From: Acephala macrosclerotiorum
Taxonomy: Eukaryota > Ascomycota > Leotiomycetes > Helotiales > Mollisiaceae
Assembly (NCBI GenBank): GCA_014904845.1
Contig: MU119252.1
Coordinates: forward strand, 124,001-188,000
DNA length: 64,000 nt
Direction: 5' to 3'
Both the position numbers and the translations under genes were made by a program. Shown in pieces: positions 22,704-33,235 of this stretch. The notes under the pieces are model-generated. The model did no database searches, was not told the origin of the DNA, and worked only from the letters and a program-made list of their open reading frames with translations. How positions within the stretch are numbered: the first letter of the stretch is position 1; the number at the start of each line of letters is the position of its first letter.

Positions 22704-23807
22704 TTCGTGGTGGATAATATATTTGGTTGAACGCTGAACAGTGGTACTCCACTCAGTTGGTTATGGTTAATGGATAATGGATATAATTCCCAGGACGAAC
22801 ATCTCTCCGTCGGATTCGTGTATTATATCCCATCGGACACTGCGACCGCACCTTCATACACTCGAAACTTCTTTGTAAAGTCACAACACACATCGTCGGG
22901 GACTCGCGAATAGAAGAGTCATGTCGGGCACATTACACCACTTCTGGTCTAAGTCGGGCATATATGCTGTTGGTTCTACATTCGGTTACTACCACCATTG
23001 CGAAAGCAAGCAGTCTCGCGATACTTCCGCAAGACACCTCCTTGCGAACGAATTCCAACAATATTGATCGAACCGAAAAGTGTTATTGGCCACGGGCGCC
23101 CCGAACCGTAGGATCTCGATACCATTATGTTTCTGTCATGGTCTTGGGATGTGGGAGCTGGTTCTGATTTTGTCGAGCACTATATTTCCGGCTATATACT
23201 TGCATATGCTAGGAGGTTATTATAGGTCGGCGTCTAAACCATCTGATATTCTCGGCCCCCGTTTTCGTTACCTGAACGAAACAGCTCGTTTCATTGGCTT
23301 GTCGTTTGAGATTCTGGTAACGTTCTCTATTTTTGGGTACAATGGACACGCATTGCGGTGCATCCCAAGTGGACATTTGCCATGGTTCAGCCTCCTTCCA
23401 ACACTGTGCCGTCGCTTAAAGGCGTTTTGTATATTTCCTCTGCTTTGGCATATTGTTTTCAAATGTTTGTCAGCGATTTGGTAACGTTGTGTCTGGAAAT
23501 CTGTGTCCTGATGTTGGACTTCGGTCAAAATATTTCGATGTGATAGGTTGTTTATCGGGACTGAGCCTCCTCATAGCTCCTGGAATGTGGATGAGGCCAA
23601 GACCCCTACATCACTGTGCCTCAAGGCTGCCAGATATTCTGTTATCCACTTTGAAAGGATCGAGATATAAGATGCTCAGTGTGGTCTACCAAACCGTCCT
23701 TTTCATTAAGTACAAGCCCAGCTTCTTTTTGCGACCTCAGAATCTTTGAATCGATATCTGAGCCCTACCCACAACCATCCTCTTCTTAAATCCACCATCT
23801 ATCAGTC
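22704..23807. other. 1.1-kb gene-free stretch
   Basis: Overlapping plus-strand frames around 23080-23750 have hydrophobic patches but no conserved motif, no intron signals that join them, and stops in all frames. No supportable gene is present. The last 50 bp are the leader of the small secreted precursor. Confidence 0.4.
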
Positions 23808-24065
23808 ATGCGTTTCTTCACAACCACCCTCGTGGCGACATTTATAGCCACGGTCGTTGGTGCTGCGATTCCGCCACCTGTTCAAGCTGCTGGCCTCATA
23901 CCTGCGAGAGACACGGACTCATCGTACGCCTTAAGAGTGAGAACAGATGATGAAGAGGATGGGAGAAGTGGATACAATCGACGAGCGGAGGATGGGGCAG
24001 ATGGGAGAGGTGGCTACAATAGGAGAGCCGAGGCAGGCGAAGATGGAAGAGGGGGTTATAATTGA
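23808..24065 (+). CDS. Secreted Kex2-type repeat peptide precursor
   Basis: A single exon encodes 85 aa. Residues 1-18 form a clear signal peptide (MRFFTTTLVATFIATVVG, then AA). A short pro-region is followed by three tandem units that end in the same peptide: EDGRSGYN-RR, AEDGADGRGGYN-RR and AEAGEDGRGGYN-stop. The dibasic RR pairs are Kex2-type cleavage sites, so secretion would release near-identical 12-residue acidic peptides ending in Gly-Tyr-Asn. This is the layout of Kex2-processed repeat proteins and of fungal ribosomal peptide (dikaritin, UstA-type) precursors, where the repeated core is later modified. No UstYa-like or tyrosinase gene is visible in the window, so a cyclic product cannot be claimed. 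A secreted effector or signalling peptide is equally possible. Confidence 0.72.
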   Translation: MRFFTTTLVATFIATVVGAAIPPPVQAAGLIPARDTDSSYALRVRTDDEEDGRSGYNRRAEDGADGRGGYNRRAEAGEDGRGGYN

Positions 24066-24739
24066 GAAGTCACGGGTACCCGCACTTGGTCTTAGATGAA
24101 AAGTCAGGTTCGAGACCCCATGTCATTCTGATGCATGCATAAGTTGCTCACATGTTTTTAAAGCTGGTCACCGCAGATTGTTTGATGTTGTATTTGAGCC
24201 TTTTTTTTTTTTTTTTTTTTTTGGTTGGCATCTGCGCGATAACCTACCGTGTTCAATGTCCCAGCATTGCGTGGACTTCTAGTCAAATCGGATACATGTG
24301 TATTTGCGTCGATTTTGCCCTTGCAATCTTGGCCAATGGTACGTCCAGGGCCTTGGCCAGCCCGGAAAGCCACTTCTCCCTCGCATCACCCACACAGCAA
24401 GCGCTGTCCCGCCATACCTGTTTCCAGAAGTTTTATTCCTCTTGCTTTCGTCGTCAGTGCCAGAGACCTGGCTCGATGGACCCTTGATGATTTCAGTTTC
24501 AACCACATCGAGCCCTCCAAATTATCATGTCTCACTTGGATGCTAGCTCCTGTATTTCCGGATGGCTTCCCAGGACTTCGAATATGGGACTGGGATGTCA
24601 TGGGATAAGCATTCTCCCCTCAGCAATTTCGTGGGAGACATGCTTGTCTAGTAGAAACTCACACAACGCTGTCTCAGTTCCGGCATCTAATTCTAGCTTT
24701 CCAGTGAGAGCGAGATCATCAGGAGCACTTACTTCGTTC
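24066..24739. other. Intergenic region with poly-T tract
   Basis: A run of about 22 T lies at about 24200-24222 on the plus strand. No open frame in the stretch has family features. It includes the 3' flanks of the small precursor gene and of the aspartic peptidase-like pseudogene. Confidence 0.4.
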
Positions 24740-26262
24740 TTATTCGAGGAACGACGTTTTAAGAATTATCCACGCGCAGGTCATCAAAGTGATACCAGCT
24801 AGGATACGAGCAACCACAAGACCAGCAATTGCACCGATTGGGAGAGAATGGTGCAGGGTGTTATCCGACGAAGTGGAGTTGAGGGATGGGATGGCGATAA
24901 TGTGCTGACTTGCGTTCTGCAAGAATGTTGTTTGTGAGAGATAGAATTTAGATCCCTCGTAGTCCACTGTCAGATATCTGATTATCTGTAGGCGTCCGCA
25001 TCTTCGTTGCGAGGAAATAGACTCATGCCTCCTGCAGGAAAACACGACCCTATGTATACTGCGTATCGTTCGCCGCTCTCGCCAAAGGAAAATATCGTGT
25101 GCGATTTTGCACTGTTGGTAATCAACGAATAGATCAAAGCTCGCATACGGTAACACAATATCAAGGCTCGGTGGACCTGACATTGTGTTACCAATGGTAA
25201 AGGTAAAGATCAGGTCTTGATCCAGTAGTTTTTGATCCAGGGTGTCATTGACGAGGTACAGTCCTGTGTGCAAATCCATCGTCAAACCGGGCCACTGTTC
25301 AAATTGCCGACACGCTGCTGGAGGCAGCCATATCCGAGGAACGGTAGAGTCGATAAAGGTATAGATACCCTGCGGGAGAAGCGAATGACTCGCCCCTTGG
25401 AAAGTCGTGGAGATCTCTTGGAGCTGGACGGTGAGATCCCGAGAATCGTCTTCAGCGAACGGGAAACCCATGTTCTCACGTCCTATTTTCGAGACGTCGT
25501 AGCCACCTAAAACAAGGCTGCCGAGATCTTTGTCCAGTCCTAGCTTTGTCAGTCAGCAAAATGTCACCCGCGAAGATGAACACGCTCAGGCTCTCGTACG
25601 ATACGGGGCTCTAGCCGTGTGCGACCACGATAGGCTCGGGACGAGCGAATTATTCTTCAATCTCTGCATGAAGCTTGGTTGCGGATCTTCAAAGTTCGTG
25701 AAATTTGTTGGACGTGGATTGAGTCCCAAGGTACCCAGCCAGAAATCAGTCGTGGAAATCCTAGCAATGACGTGATGTTCTAGCACAGGTCTGGCACCTT
25801 GTCATCCGAACCCCACCCTCTCGTACCCAAATTTGCCTGTAGCTATTATACCAAGGTTTTATTCCGTTTCGAGGTTGTAATAGTTGTTCAATTTCCAAGT
25901 GGAGGAGGCATTGGGATCGAAGACGTTGTTTCGGGAATCAGCGCAGTTGATGAGAGGGTCATCAATGCACCCTTCGGGCAAGACGACCCATAGTTGGACC
26001 CCAGTTGTTGGAATAAGGACTTGGACATCTTATGCAGGTTTCCCAATTTGCAAGGTAAAGGTTGACCAGAGCCCGTCGTTTCCTTCCCTAGATTCGTTCT
26101 TAGGTGTGTTTTTGTGAGGAGGCAGACGCCCTACCAGTATTGGCTAGGAGGTATAACGAGGGTTACTGGGACAGTTGAAGTAGCTGCAACCAGCAACGGG
26201 CAGACGAAGACACCCAAAGTGACCTACGCCTTTCCCCAGGCACACCCAGTATGGACAGCCAT
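24740..26262 (-). pseudogene. Membrane-anchored aspartic peptidase-like (A1-type) pseudogene
   Basis: Read from about 26262 downward, the order matches a full A1-like membrane protein: a leader, the start PPSQYW joined by an intron (donor GTAGGG) to EGNDGLWSTFTLQIG, then TTGVQLWVVLPEGC and NCADSRNNVFDPNASSTW. Next come GTLGLNPRPTNFTNFEDPQP, LVLGGYD, IDSTVPRIWLPP, LVNDTLDQKLL, DIVLPYASFDL and YLTVDYEGSKFYLSQ, and a C-terminal membrane segment (SLPIGAIAGLVVARILAGIT). In-frame stops interrupt it: TAG in the leader, TAA after IGKPA, TAA before NLGIIATG and TGA before QGARP. The donor after FLQEA is ATGAGT instead of GTGAGT. All are transition-type changes, as RIP would leave. The catalytic apparatus of true aspartic peptidases is only partly recognisable in this family. 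Confidence 0.78.
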
Positions 26263-27578
26263 CGTTGGGGTTGGACAGGTGTGCTATACTAGAGAGATTC
26301 TAGCGAAAAGTAACCAAGTATTTCTAGACTGTCTTATGACAAGGCTTCTTCAGTATGTGGCAGCTATTATAGCACATGCTACAAAGAATGTTGGTCTCTG
26401 AGGAAGAACGGGTCTCTGTGGCTGCGAAACAGAGGGGCTTGTACTTCAGCGGTCCTCGACAGATACGAGGGAACAAACTTGCTTTAGAGATGAAAATCAA
26501 GCATGTCAGCGGCAAGCGTTGGTTGGTCGGCACCGCTTGCTCAAGGCTGTCGTCTTCAGTCATGAGGCACCCGGTACACAAACCGCATCAAGTATTGCAT
26601 CGTTTTCAGAAAGCTTCAAACTCGTACCTCGCCTGTCAATATATCCTGATGGAATTGTATCAATCGCGGTACCAGGCTCCTCGCGCTTGAGCTACTTATT
26701 TTCCTGCTAGTCTCAAATCTCGCCTGGAGATGGGGAGGAAGATGTCAGGATTCTCATTTGTGGCATTTATTTTTTCTTGTATAAAACGGTGCTATCGGAA
26801 GCAACTCAGCAATGGCGGCGTAATGTCTATGTCTAAGAAACTCGAGTCGACTTGACGGTGAACTCGAAATCAGACTCATTCACAAGGCTGTCCATATCGA
26901 TTTCTAGTTGCCAAGGAAAAGGCTGAAGATATCGGACGAGGATGAAACCCATTTTGCGACCACATAGATTACGTCCTGGGAGAGAAGTGATTCCCCCGCC
27001 AGTTCTTCCAAATTCGGAAAGAGTGCCGTTGTGCCAAGTCGGGATTTCCCAAAGAAGGCTTGTACAGTACAACACACATCCGCTGCAAGATTTCAAGATT
27101 CCAATATACCTTTTCGCGACCTTTTTCTGCTTGTAAATCATATTAACGAAGCTTTGAGCTCAATTTGCTACCTGTATGGGATATTTTAAATTTGCATCGC
27201 TTTGGAGTTTAAGTTTTGTTGTCGGAATGGCGGGGTTGACTTGCTTTTTTCCCGCTGGGAGGTGGGGTTTGAGACAGCTTCCTCCACATTGATTTCAACC
27301 GGGGGTTTCCATTATGAATCACGATGATAGGCTTGAAATATTCGAATGTGTGCTCACTCGGGAAGCTATTATTTGCTATGGTCCTAAGGTAGAAAATCCA
27401 GAGGTGAGGAGCGGCTTTTTGTGGAGGCATTGCTCATAGAATGGCATTGAGCCTTAAGATGCCGGTATAAAGGGACCACACTGGATCCCAGGAAGGCCCT
27501 GCAATCTATCAAAAATACCAAGCAGTTCTCCAAGTCTCCACAAACCTATTCTTGAAGCTGATTGATCCTCACGCCACC
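26263..27578. other. 1.3-kb gene-free stretch
   Basis: A minus-strand frame (27141-26833, 102 codons) and several shorter ones are open but show no family features or splice joins. From about 27460 the plus strand looks like the former promoter and leader of the following pseudogene. Confidence 0.35.
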
Positions 27579-29625
27579 ATGAGAGCAAAGGTACAGTTGA
27601 CGGGATGTATACAGATTGTTGCATTGTTCGCAGTCACAGTCATAGCCACCACCACCAGCAGCAAGCCTTGTACGTACAACCCCGTCATAAGATCATTCCC
27701 GGGGTCTGACTTTGCTTAATAAACCCCACTAACAGCAGTGTGGCAACTACTTCTATGACCTGACCACACGTCCTAAGTCAACGAGTAGACCAGCAAGTGT
27801 AAGTACCACATCGTATTCGTTTGGAGAAACTCAGAAAGCGGACTGAAAGTCTAGCAAAGGCTTGGAGCTTGAAACTCCCACCATTCCTCCTAAAACGCGG
27901 ATCCTGATCTCTTTGAGCTGACACAGCATCTCTTCAGATCACCTCGTGCGGTGGCACCATCCATTATTAGGATGACTATCTCAACAAAACTATTCTAGAC
28001 TGGTACTACAACTCACCCTCGAAATACTCCTTGGTTTGGGAGTCCGTCAACACCGGGATCGACATCCTAGCCTCAAGATGGACCATGATTCAAGCGAACC
28101 CATGGACAATTCCCACCGCAATATGGAATTCCTACGAGAGTTTCATCGTCGACGCCATCAGTAGCTACAACAGTATACTCTGGGGCTCAGCACAGGATGC
28201 CGTAAACACTTTTGGAGATTCTCCTTGGACGGATGATGGATATTTCTGGAAGACTTGCACGGATCAACTTTATGCTTCGAGTTCGGCATATGTGACATCT
28301 GTGCCAGCTGCTTCGAGGTATTTCGACTACACGGCTCACCCGCCATGTTGTGGTTGGTGTGGTCTGGATGCGAAGGAAGTAAAGTTGGCTTATTGGCCGA
28401 TTCCAGCTCCTACGCCGGGTGTATCGACTCTGGTTGATGCCAGCGGTACTACTTAGTACAGGAATCTCAACCAAGTTAAATTCCCATTTGCTGACGGTTC
28501 CCATAGTATCTCCCCATCTGATTACGCTTGGTTCTCGCGAATCAATGCTTGAGATTATTGTGGTTATATTGGTCTGTCGTCAACAGATGCCTTCCTGAGC
28601 TTTCATCCAAGTGAGCTCAGCACATCAGTACTTGCGTCTGATAATTTTGGAACCTAAACAACGTCTGGACAACCATCAATTATGCTGACTTTGGCCCGTA
28701 AGTCCCTCCTCCCAACTCTCCTTATCTCAAATGTCTTTATTGAAAGTAACACATTCCAGTACCTGCACCTGTACACCACCTGCCTGCCCTTCCGATGCCC
28801 TCGTAGGATGGCAAACAAATACCTGCACACCCCAACTCTCTATGCTAATAATAATAATAAAACTATACTCCGAATGGGCAGGCCGCGACGTCAAGTTCAA
28901 CGGCGTATTCGATCCACCATATGCGCTAACCATGCAATCCGGCCTAACAACTCCTAGAGTAACGCCTGCACAACCTACACCTGGAAGTTCGACAAATGTT
29001 GCTCAGTCAGCTACCACTTCCGGTTCAGCGGGGCCATCTGCACAGCCTGCAAGTACGCCTATCTTGTCAGCCCCGGGTTGATAACTCAATCCCAAACCGC
29101 CACCTCTCAACCCTCGACAAATGTAGCACAACAATCTCAATCTCTCCAATCTTCTGTCATCGTAGGAAATACGCCCGTCCCACCAGGAGTCACCACCACG
29201 ATACCCCCGGCCCTCGTGAACGGACAAACGATAACGACCAACTCGCAAGGATCATTCGTTCTTGGTAGTACTACTTTACCTGTCTCCACCAACGCACAGG
29301 GGGAATCTTGTGATTGCGGGACAGACAGTGACTGCTGGTGGGGAAGCGGTTACTGTATCTGGAGAGACGATCTCTTTTGCTGCGGGGGCGACGGAGGTTG
29401 TTTTTGGGACTGGGGGAACGGAGACGACCGGGCTGGGAGGGATTATTTTGACTTTGCTTGGATTGGGAGGAACGAGTACAACTGTAACTGGTGCAACGAG
29501 CACGACGTATGCATCGGGTGTGACGGGAACGAGTTCTGCCCCTCTTCAGTTCACTGGTGGGGGTGCAGGCGAATGAGAAGCTGTGGGATTTGGGTGCTGT
29601 GTTGGTTTTTGTGATGATGATTTGA
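27579..29625 (+). pseudogene. Decayed secreted Ser/Thr-rich surface protein
   Basis: The first exon (ATG 27579) encodes a signal-peptide-like start (MRAKVQLTGC, then IVALFAVTVIAT). Downstream text follows a multi-exon fungal surface-protein layout: CGNYFYDLTTRPKS, TSCGGTIHY-stop-DDYLNKTILDW, then an open block 28031-28456 with YFDYTAHPPCCGWCGL and KLAYWPIPAPTPGVSTLVDA. After that come SISPSDYAWFSRINA-stop-DYCGYIGLSSTDAF, AGRDVKFNGVFDPPYALTMQ, a Ser/Thr/Pro region, and a module with NLVIAGQTVTAGGEAVTVSG. A final GPI-like hydrophobic end (LWDLGAVLVFVMMI) is at 29625. It is broken by TAG at about 27970, TGA and TAA at about 28550-28660, a frameshift in a G run at about 29299, and another near 29570. 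The largest open piece alone could still be translated. Confidence 0.68.
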
Positions 29626-29861
29626 AGTTGACGACCGATGGTAATGAGAAGTATGATAATGTCATAATGATAGCCGTAATGACTGCATAGCGATATGAGA
29701 AACGACCTTACTGTTTCGATAGGACGGAAGATGGAAGGAAGATCTCTAACAATACTGTGTTTTTCGTGAAATCATATCGTGGGATTATTATGTCGTAGTC
29801 CACGGAGACTTTCATCCAGGTCTCGTCATTTCGCAATATTAGTGTCCCTCTCACTTGCCTC

Positions 29862-31520
29862 TTACCGCTGAAAGATCCACCGGACGTCAGCATCACTCCT
29901 AACATCCTCCCCGTCCCCCAAACCCCCAGCTGCTCTCTTCTCTTCTTTGGTCTTATTCTCTCTCCCCAAACTCCACCACAACACACTAGTAACCACCAAA
30001 TTCATCGCCAAATACCCAACCGCAAACCCATGTCCTAAAAACCACCTCGGACTCGTATTCGGCCTATACAACTGCGTCCCCAACACCGCTCCTAAATTCC
30101 CAATCGTGATTGTCATCGCGGTAGCGGTGGCGCGCTTCGTCTGTCCGGATACATTGGCTGCGGGCCAGGAAAGCACGATGGCGGTGCTGGGATAGATTCC
30201 GGCGGCGGCGAAGATGGTTCCTGTGTATGAGACGCCGGGACGGGAGGCGGGGGTGGCGAGGAGGAGGATGTAGCCGATTATTGCTAGGGAGGTGGAGGCG
30301 AGGATAAAAGGAGCGCGTTTCTTCGTTTTCTCGGAAAGGACGGCAACAATGACGGTTAGTATCGTAGCCACGGCATAAGGTGGGACTGTCAACAACTGTG
30401 CATTCGCAGCTGAGTATCCGAGCGTCTTAATGATTGTTGGGAGGAAGAGGGACAGTGTGTAGAGTGGGAGGGACATGGTGTGGAATCCCAGACCGTAGAG
30501 CCAGCATTTATAATCCGAGAGAGCTTCGCGGACACCAGACCAGGAAAAGGGTTCGGTGAGGGTGGCGTCCGAGGAGTGTTTTAGGCGGGCGTGGATGAAG
30601 GCTCGTTCAGGTTCGGTGAGGAAGGGGGCTGTGGAGGGGTAGTTGTGGATGAAGAGGTAGGAGAGGAGGGAGATGACTACTGTTAGTAGTCCTTCCTGTT
30701 CACACACAACAATCAATATTTAATGATGGGAACAAAGGGGGGAAGGAGGGGATGGGGAGACGAACGATAATAAAAATCCACCTCCAACCATTATAACCCC
30801 CAACACCCTTCATAAACCCAATCCCATACGCCAAAATCCCACCAAAAGCCCCCGCCAAGCTCGCAGCTGAGAAGAACAACGCAACCCGATAATGTGTTTC
30901 TGTCCGCTTATACCACATCGATAAATAGAAAACCACTCCTGGAAATAGACCAGATTCAGTGATGCCGAGAAAGGTTCGAGCAACGACTATGCCAGCAAAG
31001 GATTGGGTGACGCCCATCAATGTTGCTACGATTCCCCAAACGAGCATTAGGGTGGGAAGCCAGATTTTGGGGGTGGTGCGTTTGAGGATTATATTGCAGG
31101 GGATTTCGAAAAGGACCTTCTCGATGTTAGCATCTGCTCTCTCCATCATCAATTGAGACTGGAGACTTACATATCCAACGAAGTACATAGTCAAGGTGAG
31201 TAAGTACTGATTCCCAGTGATATGCAAATCTGTCGTCAGCCCATCGAGCTCCGCGTTTCCGACTGCGAGATTGTCAGCTTGGAGAAGGGGTATGGTTGAG
31301 GTGAAGTCGTACTGTTGCTTCGATCCAGGAACGAGAGAAGATAGAGAAGTGTTAATGGAGGTAAGAGCTTCAGATCTAATCGTCGCACTAGAGCTTTCTC
31401 ATCGATACCTGTTGGATTCGCGAAGTTCTCTTCTGAGGAGAGGGATGGAGTGCCACCCCCTCCATTGCCTTGTTCGAGAGCGATTTTCTCTTGATCGTGT
31501 TGAGCTGGAATTGTCGCCAT
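29862..31520 (-). CDS. MFS transporter, anion:cation symporter type (Dal5/Tna1-like)
   Basis: Four exons (31520-31313, 31262-31171, 31116-30766, 30695-29862) total 1,485 nt, 494 aa. Donors are GTACGA, GTAAGT and GTTCGT, and the joins restore DRSNIGNAELDGL, FVGYVLFEIPCNI and WRWIFIIEGLLTVV, all hallmarks of the allantoate/nicotinate permease group. TM1 follows KLLPPLTLLYLLSFLDRSN. The loop around VVARTFLGITESGLFPGVVFYLSMWYKR is the family signature. A cytoplasmic loop (FLTEPERAFIHARLK) splits the two six-helix halves. The last helices end near VVTSVLWWSLGRENK, then a charged tail. The substrate is probably a small carboxylate or vitamin-like anion; the exact one cannot be read from the sequence. 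An upstream in-frame ATG at 31607 would add 29 residues, but 31520 fits the family better. Confidence 0.88.
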
Positions 31521-33235
31521 ATATATAAAGAAGGAAATGACACAAGTTCTAGAAAAGGCCTGGAATAAGTAAATAAGAAGTCGTGGATATGAAGAAATCA
31601 CACCCACGGATGACGAACACCAGCCGGACCTTCACAAGCCCGGCTATTACCCATGTTCATAGCAACGCCAGGATAGCTCAAGCTTATCACTAGTATCGCG
31701 ATTCAATCAGAGGTTCTCCAAGCACTTGCTAACAAGGCCCAAGCACGGCAGCTTCGATGCATAAGGAAGCTGATACGCGTTTGCCATGGTCCGTCTATGC
31801 ATCGATGTGTGAAGGTTGGCTTAAGGTTGGCTGTCGTTGTTTCTAGCGGATTACGAGACTTCTGGCTGCGATGTCGTGATTGAGGAGTGACGGTTTTGGC
31901 AACTGGGGTGCAGATTTCGGAGGTGTTTCCACTGCGGGGATGTGGTTTCGGATCCGAGGAAAATGTTGCTTATCCCCGATAGCTCAACGACAGCCAAAAG
32001 GAAAACTTCAAAACTTCAAAACTTCAAAACTTCAAAACTTCAAAACTTCAAAACTTCAAAGTCCAAAGTCCAAAGCTCTAAACTTGTTAGGAAGTTCAAA
32101 GTGATTAGGAAGGTCGAGCAATTATCTGGAAGACAAGAATAGAAAAGCCCCCGCTCCCCCCTGTCCCCCCCAAAAATGAAAGAGAGCTCATCACACTCTA
32201 GTACACTTCGGGTGGCTCGTAAGACGTAGGGAAGGAAAGCTTCGCAATGTTCGGCTTAGGCGCGCCAGACTAGAGAAATCATATGAGTCGACGATAATTT
32301 GCTCATTTGCCTTTGACGATAGTTAAAGGTTTCCTGCTAGGGGAAAAAAGTCCACGTAGAGTTTACGTAATAAAACGTGATATTTTTGAAAAAGTTAAAT
32401 CACGTTTTTGCGACAAGAAACACTAAGATGTGTCGCTTTTGGTGTTTAGCGCTCCCGTAGTTTAGAGCTCCTCGTAAAGCTCCTACTTCCACGTAGGAGG
32501 GGTTGTAGGGGGGGAACGCCCCTACTCGCGCCGGCGGAGCCGGTGCAAATAAAAAATCTATGTATTAAAAGATTTATATCATTTCAACTCGTTAAAGGTA
32601 GGGCATGGCGCGAGGTACGAGGGGCGTCCTACTATAAATATATACAGGTTGGTGGTGGGTAAAGGTCGGGCACGAGATTGACGAGTGAAAAGCTGGACGT
32701 CGAGATGATGGTGATAGAGATGGGATGGAAGCCGACATGTGAAGTCCAAGCTTAGTTCGTAAATGTACGAGAGGTGTCAAGGTAATTTGTGTTTTCAAGT
32801 CACATCTTGCCAAGAAAGAAGTTTTAAGAGAGAAAGATTGATTTTCATTACGATCTATCGATTGCTGACTGCGAATCCCAGCAACCTTATTGAAGAGGTT
32901 CTCCTTTGCGGAGGCCCTCCAACAGCGCTCATTATTTCTCCTATCTTCTCATCAAAGCCAGAAGCCAGTCGACGGGGTATCGTAGCAGAGCCACTAACAC
33001 CATGATCCATGCTAACACCGTCCATGCAATAGCGCCTTGGATCTTTTTGATGCTGAAACGACAACGAAGAAAAGAGTAGTCCCGGCTTATCGACGAAAAG
33101 CCAAAGATGGCATTGATCAACGAAGTACGGAGGGATCATTAGAATGGGCCCAGAAGGTATGTAATCCGACATAGGGTATGGGAAAAGGTGATTTTACAAG
33201 GCGTTACAAGGTGGGTGGCTGTGAGTAAGTCGGTC
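31521..33235. other. 1.7-kb gene-free, repeat-rich region
   Basis: No gene is supportable here. The region holds an octamer array (about 32002-32060), a 10-bp perfect palindrome arm pair (AAAACGTGAT/ATCACGTTTT, about 32371-32409) and a CTCCTAC/GTAGGAG stem near 32480-32500, then A+T-rich sequence to about 32590. The 32280-32600 part looks like an old non-coding insertion, but no matching termini were found. Confidence 0.45.
32002..32060 (+). repeat. Octamer microsatellite (AAAACTTC)n
   Basis: About seven perfect copies of AAAACTTC run head to tail, followed by degenerate GTCCAAA copies. Confidence 0.92.

Noticed and set aside
23080..23484. 134-codon plus-strand ORF with hydrophobic patches
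   Set aside because: No conserved pattern and no support from neighbouring frames.
26833..27141. 102-codon minus-strand ORF
   Set aside because: No recognisable features; could be a relic, but nothing in the sequence supports it.
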